Of a DNA stretch of 64,000 nucleotides, positions 52,502 to 61,666 are shown one piece after another. Source of the stretch: JAEZFI01 sp044508215 (lineage in GTDB: Bacteria; Actinomycetota; Acidimicrobiia; Acidimicrobiales; Microtrichaceae). The first letter of the stretch is position 1, and each line of letters starts with the position of its first letter. The stretch is from contig JBIQID010000001.1 in assembly GCA_044508215.1 (NCBI GenBank), positions 1-64,000 of the forward strand, written 5' to 3'. Below the pieces are notes generated by a model. That model was not told where the DNA came from. It saw only the letters and a list, made by a program, of their open reading frames with translations, and ran no database searches. The position numbers and the translations under genes were made by a program.

Positions 52502-53521
52502 TCAGCTCACCGAGGCGCCCGCGGACGCCCTGACCCGCCACGCCCGGCGCCCCGCACCCGGAACGACCGCCGGGTCGACCGCCGGGTCGTGCGCCACCAC
52601 GACGCACCCGCCGAAGCCGGCGCCCGTGAGCCGCACGCCGATGACGCCCGGCGTTCCTGCCAGCTCCTCCACCAGCGCGTCCAGCACCGGCGTCGACACC
52701 TCGAAGTCGTCGCGGAGCGAGGCGTGCGAGGCGGCCATGGCGTCGCCCAACGCACCGAGGTCCCCCTCCAGCAGCGCGCGTGCGGCCCGGCGGACCCGCT
52801 CGTTCTCCGAGACGACGTGGCGCGCTCGCCGCCGGATGACGGGGTCGTCCAGTCGAGCGACGTCGGCCGGGGTCGCGGTCCGCAGCGGTCCGATGACCGC
52901 CTCGGCGGCCTCGCACTGGGCGCGGCGCTCGGCGTAGGCCGACCCGGCCAGCTCCCGCTCCTGGCCCGAGTGCACGACGGTGATCGCCACCGAAGCCGGG
53001 ACCGCGATCGGCGTGATGTCGAGCGAGTGGCAGTCGATCAGCAGGGCGTGCCCTTCGACCCCTGCGGCTGACGCGAGCTGGTCCATGATCCCGCACGGCA
53101 CCCCGCTCGCGGCCTCCTCGGCGTCGCGGCAGAGCGCGGCGAGCTCACGGGGGTCGTCCGGGCCCCCGAGGGCGAGCGCGGTCGCCACCTCCAGAGCGGC
53201 GCTCGACGACAGGCCCGACCCCTGCGGCAAGGTGGAGCTGACCGTCCCCTCGATGCCATCGGTCGAGCCGAGCTGCGCTGCTACACCGGCCACGTAGCGG
53301 CCCCACGCCGGCTCGACCCGCTGAGGGTCGGCGATCGGGAGGTCGACCTCGAGCGGCTCGGCCTGCACGTCCGACCGGAGCGAGATCCGACCCACCAGCG
53401 TGGTGACCTCCATCGTGATCCCGAGGTCGATCGCCATCGGGAGGACCAGCCCGCCGGTCGTGTCGGTGTGGTCCCCGATCAGGTTCACCCGACCCGGTGC
53501 CCAGACCCGTCTCGTCGTCAC
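52502..53521 (-). CDS. galK: Galactokinase-type GHMP sugar kinase
   Basis: A 339-residue GHMP kinase with galactokinase signatures: APGRVNLIGDHTDTTGG (usual form GEHTDYNGG, so Glu is Asp and Tyr is Thr here), PQGSGLSSSAALEVA (ATP loop) and TGAGFGGCVVV. GVPCGIMDQLAS contains the catalytic Asp. The altered sugar-recognition motif leaves open a related sugar. No other Leloir genes are adjacent. A TACGTT hexamer ends 7 bases before the GTG. It is divergent from the amidase gene. Confidence 0.88.
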   Translation of the reverse strand: MTTRRVWAPGRVNLIGDHTDTTGGLVLPMAIDLGITMEVTTLVGRISLRSDVQAEPLEVDLPIADPQRVEPAWGRYVAGVAAQLGSTDGIEGTVSSTLPQGSGLSSSAALEVATALALGGPDDPRELAALCRDAEEAASGVPCGIMDQLASAAGVEGHALLIDCHSLDITPIAVPASVAITVVHSGQERELAGSAYAERRAQCEAAEAVIGPLRTATPADVARLDDPVIRRRARHVVSENERVRRAARALLEGDLGALGDAMAASHASLRDDFEVSTPVLDALVEELAGTPGVIGVRLTGAGFGGCVVVAHDPAVDPAVVPGAGRRAWRVRASAGASVS

Positions 53522-53528
53522 GGCGGCC

Positions 53529-53534
53529 AACGTA
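53529..53534 (-). promoter_or_regulatory. Leaderless-type -10 for galK
   Basis: TACGTT on the minus strand ends 7 bases before the GTG. Confidence 0.45.
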
Positions 53535-53679
53535 GGGGAGCGCGGTGGGGCGGCGCGAGGCCGGAGGGGACCGCACCGTGCCACGCACCGAGGTGGCGCC
53601 AGCACGGAGTGCGCGGGTAGCGATCCGGAGAGTGGTCGTTAGACTCCGGCCCGAGCCGCACGACGACGAGGAGTCACAC

Positions 53680-56235
53680 ATGCGTCGAGGGGACCTGGCG
53701 GCCGGAGCGTCGCGCCCGCACCCCACCTCCACCCCGCTTCTGTCACGCGTGGTGCGACGAAACCGTCGCACCCTGCGGGACAGAAGCGCCGGGAGGCCAC
53801 GTCACCGGCGGCTGACCGCCCACGTGCTGGTGGGTGCTGCCGTCGCCCTGGTCGCGACGCTGGCGCCGGTGCCACAGCTGCGATGGGTCGAACAGGCCGT
53901 CAGCGTCCGCATCGGCATCGAACCGGTGGCCGCCGAGGAAGCGGCCACACCTCCGGGCGCCCCCGAGGAGGCGCCCCCTGGGGTCGAGCAGTCACGCCGC
54001 GTCGAGGCGGCGTCGCTCGACGCCGGCCGCTTCGACATGATCGGCCTCTCCCCGGGCGGCCACACCCACGAGCCGATGTTCGTCCGCACCCGCACCGACG
54101 GCGAGTGGTCCGAGTGGATGGAGCTCGAGGTCCACCACGGCGGCGGGCCCGACGACGGCTCGGCCGAGGAGATCGCCAGCCGTTCGATCGGCACGGGCGA
54201 GACCACCGACGGCATCTGGGTCGGCGGTGCCGACGCCTTCGAGGTGAACCTGCCCGAGGAGGTGGGTGACGCCGAGGTGATCCTGGTCCGCAACGAGCAG
54301 CGCGCCGAGGTGGTCGCCGCAGACGCCGAGCCCGCCGGGGCGGCAGAGGCGGCTCCGCCCATCCACACCCGCTCCGCCTGGGGTGCCCGGCCGGCCAGGT
54401 CCGGCGCCAGCTACGGGTCCGCCGTCCGCATGGGCGTGGTGCACCACTCGGTCACCGGCAACGGCTACTCGGCCGCCGAGGTCCCCGCGATCATCCGCTC
54501 GATCCAGGCGTACCACATGGACGGGAACGGCTGGAGCGACATCGGGTACAACTTCGTCGTCGACCGCTTCGGCCGCATCTGGGAGGGCCGCGGAGGGGGC
54601 ATCGACCGGGCCGTGGTGGGCGCCCACGCCGGGGGCTTCAACACCGGGACCGTCGGCGTGATGCTGCTCGGCGACTTCACCAACGCCGTCCCCAGCGCTG
54701 CAGCGCTCGACGCAGCGGGACGGGTCATCGGTTGGAAGCTGTTCCTCGACGGCGCCGACCCGAGCGGGACCGTGGCGTTCACCTCCGGCGGCAGCAACAC
54801 CATCCCCGCCGGCGTCACCCGGACGTTCCCGCGCGTGATCGCCCACCGCGACGTGGGGGCCACCGGATGTCCGGGCAGCCAGCTCTACTCGCGCCTGGGT
54901 GCGGTGCGCTCGGTGGCGAAGGCCGACTACGACCGCCTGTACCGGGAGCACATGCCGTTCGGCTCGGTCGACGTCAGGACCGGTGGCGGCGGCACGGTGA
55001 CCGTGCAGGGCTGGGTCATCGACCCCGACGTGGCCGGCGGCACCGGTCAGGTCCGCCTGTCGATCCCCGGGCGCAGCGTCACCGTGACGGCCGATGGCAA
55101 CCGCCCCGACGTGGCCGCCGTCTACCCGGCGTTCGGTCCCGCTCATGGGTTCACCGCAACCCTCCAGGGCCTGCCGCCTGGGCGCTACCGGGCGTGCGTC
55201 ACGTTCCTCAACCCGGGTCCGGGTGTCGACGTCGACGCCGGCTGCAGCGACGTCTCTGTCGGGTTCCCCGGCACCGGACCGCCGGTGGGCCGGATCTCGT
55301 CGATGACGGGCGGACCGGGCGCGGTGACCGTGACGGGCTGGGTGGTCGACCCCGACACCCACGGGCCGGCGGATGTCCGCCTCACGATCGCGGGGCGCAC
55401 CATCACGGCGAGGGCAGACCGGCCCCGCAACGACCTGACCGGGGTGCCGGGCGCGTACGGGAACGCCCACGGGTTCGAGATCACCGTCACCGGGCTGACC
55501 GGCGGCACGATCACCGCCTGCCTCGCCGGGGTCAACGTCGGGCCGGGCGAGGACCTCAGCTTCGGCTGCACCAGCGTGAACCTGCCCACCGGCCGTCCGT
55601 TCGGATCGTTCGACGTGGCCACCTGGTCGAACGGCACCATCGAGGTCGCCGGCTGGGCCATCGACCCCGACACCACGGAGCCGGTGGACATCGAGTTCTT
55701 CGTCGACGGGGTGCCGAGGGCGGGCACGATCGCCTTCCGCCACCGTCCCGACGTGGGGCGCGTCCACCCTCTGTACGGCGATCACCACGGGTTCAGCCAC
55801 CGGTTCTCGATGTCGCTCGCACCCGGCCCGCACGAGATCTGCGTGCGAGCCGTGGACACCACCGACCGCCAGCGAGTGCTGATCGGCTGCAAGCCGATCA
55901 CCGTGCCGGGCGCGGTGGCGTCGGAGCCGAAGGGCGCCATCACCGCCATCGGCGGTGGGCAGCGCACGATCGGGGTGGCAGGCTGGGCCCTCGACACGGC
56001 GAACACGGCTCCCGTGTGGGTGTGGATCGTGGTGGACGACCAGTGGCACTTCGTGCCGGCGAACCGTCCGATGTGGGGCCTCGCCTTCTTCTACCCGCGC
56101 CACGGCGACGACCATGGCTACGCGGCCTTCATCCGGGCGAACCCCGGCGCGCGCCGAGTGTGCGTCGCGTCCTTCACGGTCGATCTGACCGCACTGGCGA
56201 TGCACGCCTGCCACACGGTCGGGGTCGCTCCCTGA
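53680..56235 (+). CDS. Secreted N-acetylmuramoyl-L-alanine amidase (PGRP type) with four C-terminal repeats
   Basis: An 851-residue exported protein. An arginine-rich N-region precedes the signal helix (HVLVGAAVALVATLAPVP, from about 48). The amidase_2/PGRP domain lies at about 230-420: GVVHHSVTGNGYSAAEVP (zinc His), YNFVVDRFGRIWEGR, and AHRDVGATGCPG (His and Cys ligands). Four repeats of about 90 residues follow, each with a GW-(A/V)-(I/V/L)-D-x-D/T-x-x-x-P core and RPDV...YP..G..HGF. GAGGAG lies 6 bases before the ATG and TAGACT at 53640-53645. Palindromic element B3 is embedded in codons 20-36. Confidence 0.9.
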   Translation: MRRGDLAAGASRPHPTSTPLLSRVVRRNRRTLRDRSAGRPRHRRLTAHVLVGAAVALVATLAPVPQLRWVEQAVSVRIGIEPVAAEEAATPPGAPEEAPPGVEQSRRVEAASLDAGRFDMIGLSPGGHTHEPMFVRTRTDGEWSEWMELEVHHGGGPDDGSAEEIASRSIGTGETTDGIWVGGADAFEVNLPEEVGDAEVILVRNEQRAEVVAADAEPAGAAEAAPPIHTRSAWGARPARSGASYGSAVRMGVVHHSVTGNGYSAAEVPAIIRSIQAYHMDGNGWSDIGYNFVVDRFGRIWEGRGGGIDRAVVGAHAGGFNTGTVGVMLLGDFTNAVPSAAALDAAGRVIGWKLFLDGADPSGTVAFTSGGSNTIPAGVTRTFPRVIAHRDVGATGCPGSQLYSRLGAVRSVAKADYDRLYREHMPFGSVDVRTGGGGTVTVQGWVIDPDVAGGTGQVRLSIPGRSVTVTADGNRPDVAAVYPAFGPAHGFTATLQGLPPGRYRACVTFLNPGPGVDVDAGCSDVSVGFPGTGPPVGRISSMTGGPGAVTVTGWVVDPDTHGPADVRLTIAGRTITARADRPRNDLTGVPGAYGNAHGFEITVTGLTGGTITACLAGVNVGPGEDLSFGCTSVNLPTGRPFGSFDVATWSNGTIEVAGWAIDPDTTEPVDIEFFVDGVPRAGTIAFRHRPDVGRVHPLYGDHHGFSHRFSMSLAPGPHEICVRAVDTTDRQRVLIGCKPITVPGAVASEPKGAITAIGGGQRTIGVAGWALDTANTAPVWVWIVVDDQWHFVPANRPMWGLAFFYPRHGDDHGYAAFIRANPGARRVCVASFTVDLTALAMHACHTVGVAP
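53737..53786 (+). repeat. 50-bp palindromic element, copy B3, inside the amidase coding region
   Basis: CTTCTGTCACGCG...CGGGACAGAAG, with inner stem GGTGCGACG/CGTCGCACC. It is read in-frame as LLSRVVRRNRRTLRDRS, the basic N-region ahead of the signal helix. Confidence 0.8.
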
Positions 56236-56303
56236 CCCTGGGTTGACCCCTACGGCCCGTCCGGCCCCGACCGCATCCGCGGCAGGGGCCGGGCCGCCGC
56301 ACC

Positions 56304-56309
56304 TACCAT
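56304..56309 (+). promoter_or_regulatory. Leaderless-type -10 for the Gfo/Idh-nagA operon
   Basis: TACCAT ends 7 bases before the GTG. Confidence 0.45.
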
Positions 56310-56316
56310 CGCCGCC

Positions 56317-57366
56317 GTGACGGTCAGAGTCGGCTTCCTCGGCGCTGGGTTCATCGCCAACCTGCATGCGTTCCAGCTGGGTCGCTGCGACACCGACCAC
56401 GCCGTGGTCGCCGTGCACGACCCCGATCCCGAACGTGCGGCCTCCTTCAGCGAGTGGAAGGGCGCCAAGGTGCTCGATTCGCCCGAAGCGGTGGTGGAGG
56501 CGAGCGACGCGGTCTTCATCTGCACCTGGACGGCAGCGCATCCGGCCAACCTCCGTGCGGTGCTCGACGCCGGGAAGGCCGTGTTCCTCGAAAAGCCCAT
56601 CGCGGTCGACCTCGCCACGGCCCGACAGATGGCAGTGGAGGTGACGGAAGCGGGCGTCGTGAACATGGTGGGCCTGGTGTTGCGGTCTTCGCCCGCGCTG
56701 CTGGCGCTCCGCGAGCTGGTCCGCGACCCCGAGGCCGGCCGTCTCATGAACATCACGTTCCGCGACGACCAGTACATCCCCGTCCAGGGGATGTACGGCT
56801 CGGACTGGCGGGGCGACCGCGAGCGTGCCGGAGCGGGCGCGCTGTTGGAGCACTCGATCCACGACCTCGACATGCTCGAGTGGTTGGGAGGCCCGATCGA
56901 GACGATCTCGGCGCACACGGCCGGGTTCCACGGTCTCGACGGCATCGAGGACTCGGTGTCCCTGCTCGCCCGCTACGAGAGCGGCGCGAGCGCCACCCTC
57001 ACCTCGGTGTGGCACGACATCCTCAGCCGCCCGTCGCTCCGCCGCCTCGAAGCGTTCAGCGAGCGGAGCCTCGCCACGCTGGAGGGCGACCTGGTGGGCC
57101 CGGTCCGCTGGCAGCGGCAGCCCCTCGGCTCGTCCGACCCCGACGACACGCACACGGGCGTGGTCGACGACGCCACGATCGAGCCCTGGCTCGCCCAGCG
57201 GGGGATCGAGGCGGTGATCGCAGAGGAGCTGTTCCTCCGGGCCGTCGAGGCAGGCGGGCCGTCGCCCGGCCCCACGATCGAGGACGCTGTTCGGGCACAC
57301 GTGCTGGTCGACGCCGCCTACCGATCGGCGGCCGAAGGGGGCACCCCGCAACACGTCGCCCCATGA
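56317..57366 (+). CDS. Gfo/Idh/MocA-family oxidoreductase
   Basis: A 349-residue NAD(P)-dependent sugar dehydrogenase-like protein: nucleotide loop GFLGAGFIANLHA, the EKP motif in VFLEKPIAVDLATA (Lys proposed catalytic) and the C-terminal sheet HSIHDLDMLEWLGG with the conserved H-x-x-D. Start GTG, leaderless-type. The stop overlaps nagA by four bases (ATGA), so the pair is translationally coupled. An aminosugar substrate is inferred from nagA. Confidence 0.9.
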   Translation: MTVRVGFLGAGFIANLHAFQLGRCDTDHAVVAVHDPDPERAASFSEWKGAKVLDSPEAVVEASDAVFICTWTAAHPANLRAVLDAGKAVFLEKPIAVDLATARQMAVEVTEAGVVNMVGLVLRSSPALLALRELVRDPEAGRLMNITFRDDQYIPVQGMYGSDWRGDRERAGAGALLEHSIHDLDMLEWLGGPIETISAHTAGFHGLDGIEDSVSLLARYESGASATLTSVWHDILSRPSLRRLEAFSERSLATLEGDLVGPVRWQRQPLGSSDPDDTHTGVVDDATIEPWLAQRGIEAVIAEELFLRAVEAGGPSPGPTIEDAVRAHVLVDAAYRSAAEGGTPQHVAP

Positions 57367-58421
57367 CGCGGCTGGGCGTCTCGGCGGCGCTCGTCGACGG
57401 GCGGTGGCTGCCCGGCGACGTGGCGATCGCCGACGGGCGGATCGAGGCGGTGGGCCTCCAACCGGCGAGGGGGACCCACGTCGCCGTGTCGGGTTTCGTC
57501 GACCGGCAGCTCAACGGCTTCGCCGGGGTCGATCTGAAGAGAACCGACCGAGCGGGCTACGCCGCCGTGGGGGAGGCGTTGCTCCGCCACGGCGTCACCT
57601 CCTACCTGCCCACCTTCTACTCGGCGACCCCCGAGGAGTACGTCGACGCACTGGGCGTGCTCAGGGAGGTGCACGCGGATCCGCCGGCGGGGGCCCGAGC
57701 GCTGGGCGCCCACCTCGAGGGGCCGTTCCTCAACCCCGCCTGGGCCGGGGCGCACCACCGCGCCCGGCTGCTCGACCCCGACCTCGACCTGGCGGATCGC
57801 CTCCTCGACGCCGGGCCCGTCGACCTCGTCACCGTGGCGCCCGAGCTGCCGGGTGGGCGTGACCTGGTCCGCCACCTCGTCGCCCGTGGCGTGCGGGTGA
57901 GCATCGGCCACTCCGACGCCACGGCCGAGCAGTGCCGCGAGGCCTTCGACGCCGGCGCCTCGATGCTGACCCACTGCTTCAACGCCCACCGCCGCTTCGC
58001 CGGCCGCGACCCCGGACCTGCCGGCGCGGCGCTGGCAGACCCGCGGGTCAGCGTCGGCCTGATCGCGGACGGCGTCCACGTGGCCGACGACGCGCTCCGG
58101 CTCGTGGCCACGGCGGCGGGGGAGCGGATGGTCCTCGTCACCGACGCCATCGGTCCCGCCGGCACCGACGCCACCCAGTGGGGGAGCGGCGCAGCGACCG
58201 TGACCATCGGGGACGGTGCCGCTCGGCTCGCGGACGGCACCCTGGCCGGCAGCGTGGCCACGATGGACGCCTGCGTCCGCCACATGATCGCGCTGGGGGT
58301 CCCGACCGAGGTGGTGCTGCGCGCCGCCGGCGGTGATCGCCTGCGACCGGGCGGCCCCGAGGATGTCGTGGTGCTCGACGACACCTGGCACGTGGTGCAC
58401 GCAGCGGTCGCCGGCTTTTGA
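57363..58421 (+). CDS. nagA: N-acetylglucosamine-6-phosphate deacetylase (NagA)
   Basis: A 352-residue amidohydrolase removing acetate from GlcNAc-6-P. The motifs are GFVDRQLNGFAGVD, HLEGPFLNPAWAGAHH, SIGHSDATAEQC, LTHCFNAHRRF (LTHLFNAM in most) and VLVTDAIGPAG with the catalytic Asp. The usual C-terminal ATLNPAR-LG segment is missing: VVLRAAGG runs straight into DRLRPGGPEDVVVLDD. This trims about ten residues far from the metal site. It is coupled to the Gfo/Idh gene and follows the amidase, which suggests wall-sugar recycling. Confidence 0.9.
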   Translation: MTRLGVSAALVDGRWLPGDVAIADGRIEAVGLQPARGTHVAVSGFVDRQLNGFAGVDLKRTDRAGYAAVGEALLRHGVTSYLPTFYSATPEEYVDALGVLREVHADPPAGARALGAHLEGPFLNPAWAGAHHRARLLDPDLDLADRLLDAGPVDLVTVAPELPGGRDLVRHLVARGVRVSIGHSDATAEQCREAFDAGASMLTHCFNAHRRFAGRDPGPAGAALADPRVSVGLIADGVHVADDALRLVATAAGERMVLVTDAIGPAGTDATQWGSGAATVTIGDGAARLADGTLAGSVATMDACVRHMIALGVPTEVVLRAAGGDRLRPGGPEDVVVLDDTWHVVHAAVAGF

Positions 58422-58452
58422 CCCGTCCCATCTCATCGGCGACCATTCCGCG

Positions 58453-59286
58453 GTGACGATCGTGGGGGCCAACGGGATCGAGATCTGGTACGACGAGTTC
58501 GGAGACCCGGACGCTCCCGTGCTGCTGCTGGTGAGCGGGCTCGGCGCCCACGCCACCGGCTACCGCCCTGGGTTCTGCGAGGCGTTCGCCGACCGCGGCC
58601 TCCGCGTGATCCGCTTCGACAACCGGGACGTGGGCCTCTCCACGCACCGCGAGGACTGGAGCTACACGCTCTCCGACATGGCCGCCGACGCGGTCGGGCT
58701 GATGGACGCGCTCGACATCGAGACGGCGCACGTGTGGGGCGCGTCGATGGGCGGGATGATCGCCCAGACGATGGCGATCGAGCACTCGGGCCGACTCGAC
58801 ACGCTCACCTCCGTGATGTCCACCACCGGTGAGCCCGGCGTGGGCGGGCCCGACCCGACCATCCTCACGGACCTCCTCGCCCTCTCCGGTCCGGCCGCCA
58901 CGCTCGACGACGCGATCGAGGCGGGAGTAGCGCTCGCTCGGCTGATCGGCAGCCCCGGCGACCTCTTCGACGAGGAGGAGCACCGCGCCCGGACCGTCGA
59001 GGCCGTCAGCCGCGCCTACGACCCCGTCGGCACGACGCGCCAGCTCTCCGCCATCGTCGGTTCGGGCTCACGTGCCGAGGGCCTCGCCCAGCTCGACCTT
59101 CCCACCCTCGTGCTCCACGGCGACCGGGACCCGCTCGTCGACATCTCGGGCGGTCGGCGCACCGCCGAGCTGGTGCCGGGTGCCCGGTTCGTCGAGGTGG
59201 AGGGCATGGGCCACGACATGCCGCCGGCGCTGTGGCCCCACTACGTCGAGGTGACCATCGACCACATCGCCGCTCACGCGGCCTGA
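58453..59286 (+). CDS. Alpha/beta hydrolase (RdmC-like)
   Basis: A 277-residue hydrolase: SGLGAHATGYRPGF oxyanion region, RVIRFDNRDVGLSTH, nucleophile elbow WGASMGGMIAQ, acid in LHGDRDPLVD and terminal histidine in GMGHDMP. The sequence is of the aclacinomycin-methylesterase group common in Actinobacteria. GTG start, 31 bases after nagA, and possibly part of the same transcript. The substrate is unknown. Confidence 0.88.
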   Translation: MTIVGANGIEIWYDEFGDPDAPVLLLVSGLGAHATGYRPGFCEAFADRGLRVIRFDNRDVGLSTHREDWSYTLSDMAADAVGLMDALDIETAHVWGASMGGMIAQTMAIEHSGRLDTLTSVMSTTGEPGVGGPDPTILTDLLALSGPAATLDDAIEAGVALARLIGSPGDLFDEEEHRARTVEAVSRAYDPVGTTRQLSAIVGSGSRAEGLAQLDLPTLVLHGDRDPLVDISGGRRTAELVPGARFVEVEGMGHDMPPALWPHYVEVTIDHIAAHAA

Positions 59287-59322
59287 CCGCGGCGACGCCC
59301 GCACCCCCCTACGGAGGCAGCC

Positions 59323-60468
59323 ATGGGACCACTCGACGGACTTCGCATCATCGAGATCGCCGGCATCGGCCCCGGCCCCTTCGCGGCGATGATGCTCGCC
59401 GACATGGGTGCGGACGTGATCCGCGTCGACCGTGCGTCGAACGCGGTCGGCGGTGATCCGGCCTCGCCGCCCGCCGACGTGCTCAACCGTGGGCGCCGCT
59501 CGATCGCCATCGACCTCAAGTCCCCCGAGGGCGTGGAGACGCTGTTGGACCTCGTCGAGCACGCGGATGCGCTGGTCGAGGGCTTCCGGCCCGGTGTCGC
59601 AGAGCGCGGCGGCTACGGCCCCGACGTCTGCCTCGAGCGGAACCCGAAGCTGGTGTACGGCCGCATGACGGGCTGGGGCCAGGAGGGCCCGTACTCGCAC
59701 ACGGCGGGCCACGACATCAACTACATCGCCCTCTCCGGCGTGCTCGAGCACCTCGGGCGGGCGGGGGAGAAGCCCACCCCGCCGATCAACCTCGTCGGCG
59801 ACTTCGGGGGCGGCGGCATGCTCATGGCGTTCGGTGTGGCGTGCGGCATCGTCTCCGCTCAGCGCACCGGCAGCGGCCAGGTCGTCGACGCGGCGATGGT
59901 GGACGGCTCGGCGATCCTCATGACGATGATGTGGGCGTTCACCCACATGGGCATCTGGAACCCCGAGCGCGGCACCAACATGTTGGACACCGCCGCCCAC
60001 TACTACGACACCTACGAGACCGCCGACGGTCGCCACGTGTCCATCGGGTCGATCGAGCCGCAGTTCTACGCCGAGCTGCTCCGCCTCACCGGCCTCGAGG
60101 GCGAGGAGCTGCCGCACCAGCAGGACCGGGCCCAGTGGCCGGCACTCAAGGAGCGCCTCGCCGAGATCTTCCGCTCGAAGACCCGCGACGAGTGGTGCGA
60201 GATCATGGAGGGGACCGACGTGTGCTTCGCCCCGGTCCTCTCGATGGCGGAGGCGGCGGAGCACCCCCACAACGTCGAGCGCCAGACCTTCATCGAGGTG
60301 GCCGGCCTCACCCAGCCGGCGCCGGCCCCGCGGTTCAGCGAGACGCCCGGTGGCGTGCAGCGCCCGCCGTCGCACGCCGGTCAGCACACCGACGAGATCC
60401 TCACCGAGTGGCTCAGCCGTTCCGACGAGGACATCGCCACGCTCCGGAAGTCCGGCGCCGTCGCCTGA
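59323..60468 (+). CDS. CaiB/BaiF family III CoA-transferase, alpha-methylacyl-CoA racemase type
   Basis: A 381-residue enzyme close to mycobacterial Mcr/AMACR: LRIIEIAGIGPGPFAAMMLADMGA, GRRSIAIDLKS, YGRMTGWGQEGPYS, AGHDINYIALSGVL (catalytic His) and NLVGDFGGGGM (catalytic Asp). The racemase-specific H/D pair and the GGGGM loop favour C2 epimerisation of 2-methylacyl-CoA over CoA transfer. GGAGG lies 5 bases before the ATG. It probably acts in branched-chain or sterol side-chain degradation. Confidence 0.93.
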   Translation: MGPLDGLRIIEIAGIGPGPFAAMMLADMGADVIRVDRASNAVGGDPASPPADVLNRGRRSIAIDLKSPEGVETLLDLVEHADALVEGFRPGVAERGGYGPDVCLERNPKLVYGRMTGWGQEGPYSHTAGHDINYIALSGVLEHLGRAGEKPTPPINLVGDFGGGGMLMAFGVACGIVSAQRTGSGQVVDAAMVDGSAILMTMMWAFTHMGIWNPERGTNMLDTAAHYYDTYETADGRHVSIGSIEPQFYAELLRLTGLEGEELPHQQDRAQWPALKERLAEIFRSKTRDEWCEIMEGTDVCFAPVLSMAEAAEHPHNVERQTFIEVAGLTQPAPAPRFSETPGGVQRPPSHAGQHTDEILTEWLSRSDEDIATLRKSGAVA

Positions 60469-60484
60469 CCCCTGGCCTCGGCGG

Positions 60485-60490
60485 TAGGTT
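60485..60490 (+). promoter_or_regulatory. Leaderless-type -10 for the PIG-L deacetylase
   Basis: TAGGTT ends 7 bases before the GTG. Confidence 0.45.
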
Positions 60491-60497
60491 GCCGCTC

Positions 60498-61298
60498 GTG
60501 GCGACCTTCGTCTTCTTCCACGCCCACCCCGACGACGAGTCGATCGGCACCGCCGGCACCATGGCCCGCGCCGCGGTGGACGGGCACCGCACCGTCCTCG
60601 TGGTGGCGACCATGGGCGAGCTGGGCGAGGTGGCCGACGGCTTCCTCGACGAGGGGGAGGTGTTGTCGTCGCGCCGCGAGAAGGAGACGATGCGTTCAGC
60701 CGAGATCCTGGGCGTCGATCGGGTGGAGTTCCTCGGCTACTGCGATTCGGGGATGGTCGGCCTGCCGACGAACGAGGAGCCGGGCTGCTTCTGGATGGCC
60801 GACCTCGACGAAGCCGCCGAACGGCTGGCCACCATCCTCCGGGACGAGGGAGCCGACGTCCTCACGATCTACGACGACAACGGCGGCTACGGGCACCCCG
60901 ACCACGTGCAGGTGCACCGCGTGGGCATGCGAGCGGCGCAGCTGGCGGGCGTGCCGCACGTGTACCAGGGCACGATGAACCGCGACGCCATCCGCCGGTC
61001 GGTGCAGGCAGCCGTGGAGCGGGGTGAGATGTCGATGGAGGACGCGCCGCCCGACGACGAGTCGTTCGGGAAGCCGGAGGCGCTCATCACCCACGCCGTG
61101 GACGTCACGGCACACGTCGACGTGAAGCGCGAGTCGATGCGGGCGCACGCGTCGCAGATCCCCGAGGACTCGTTCTTCCTCGCGATGCCCGTCGACCGGT
61201 TCGCCGAGGTGTTCGGCGTCGAGTGGTTCATCGAGTGCGGCACGCCGCGGGGCGAGGACGAGCCGATGCGCCCCTGGCTCCTTCCGCAGCCCGCCTAG
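60498..61298 (+). CDS. PIG-L family deacetylase (Mca/MshB-like)
   Basis: A 266-residue zinc N-deacetylase: AHPDDESIGTAGTMARA (His and Asp/Asp), DSGMVGLP, and GGYGHPDHVQVHRVG (second His ligand and catalytic segment). The arrangement matches mycothiol-pathway MshB and mycothiol S-conjugate amidase Mca; which of the two, or a related deacetylase, cannot be decided here. Its stop overlaps the stop of the opposite-strand gene by three bases. Confidence 0.88.
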   Translation: MATFVFFHAHPDDESIGTAGTMARAAVDGHRTVLVVATMGELGEVADGFLDEGEVLSSRREKETMRSAEILGVDRVEFLGYCDSGMVGLPTNEEPGCFWMADLDEAAERLATILRDEGADVLTIYDDNGGYGHPDHVQVHRVGMRAAQLAGVPHVYQGTMNRDAIRRSVQAAVERGEMSMEDAPPDDESFGKPEALITHAVDVTAHVDVKRESMRAHASQIPEDSFFLAMPVDRFAEVFGVEWFIECGTPRGEDEPMRPWLLPQPA

Positions 61299-61621
61299 GA
61301 CACGAGCATCTGGAGGTCGAAGCCTTCGAGGTGTCCGCCTCCTCGGAACACGACCGCGTTCTGCACGGTTCGGACCAGGAACGCCGTGCCGCTCAGCTCG
61401 ACGAAGCGCAGGTGACCCTCGTCGTCGACCCCGTGCACGCAGCTCATCGTCAGCCCGTGCTCGCCGGGCGCGACGTGGTGGGGGTCGATCGTGTGCGCGA
61501 CCACCTCCCAGTCCAGCGCCGCCGACTCCGCCCGGGCGACGACCACCAGGTCACCGTGGCGGAGGGGGATCGGCAGGCCGTCCGCGTGGAGTTGGGCGAT
61601 GTGCAGGCGGGCGTGCAGCAT
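61295..61621 (-). CDS. Hypothetical protein, 108 residues
   Basis: A beta-rich small protein (LRHGDLVVVARAESAALDWEV, HLRFVELSGTAFLVRTVQNAVVFRG). The family is not recognised. No signal or membrane segment is present. A GGGAG lies 12 bases before the ATG, which is long for a ribosome site. It is kept because it fills the space between two well-supported genes with neighbour-like codon use and no competing frame. It shares overlapping stop codons with the PIG-L gene. Confidence 0.55.
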   Translation of the reverse strand: MLHARLHIAQLHADGLPIPLRHGDLVVVARAESAALDWEVVAHTIDPHHVAPGEHGLTMSCVHGVDDEGHLRFVELSGTAFLVRTVQNAVVFRGGGHLEGFDLQMLVS

Positions 61622-61666
61622 GTCCGGTCATGCTCCCACACCGCACGCAGAGCCGGAGCTGACGAG

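Noticed and set aside
53992..57354. A 1120-codon open frame on the minus strand across the amidase and Gfo/Idh genes
   Set aside because: It spans two well-supported opposite-strand genes and has no protein family features; GC-driven shadow.
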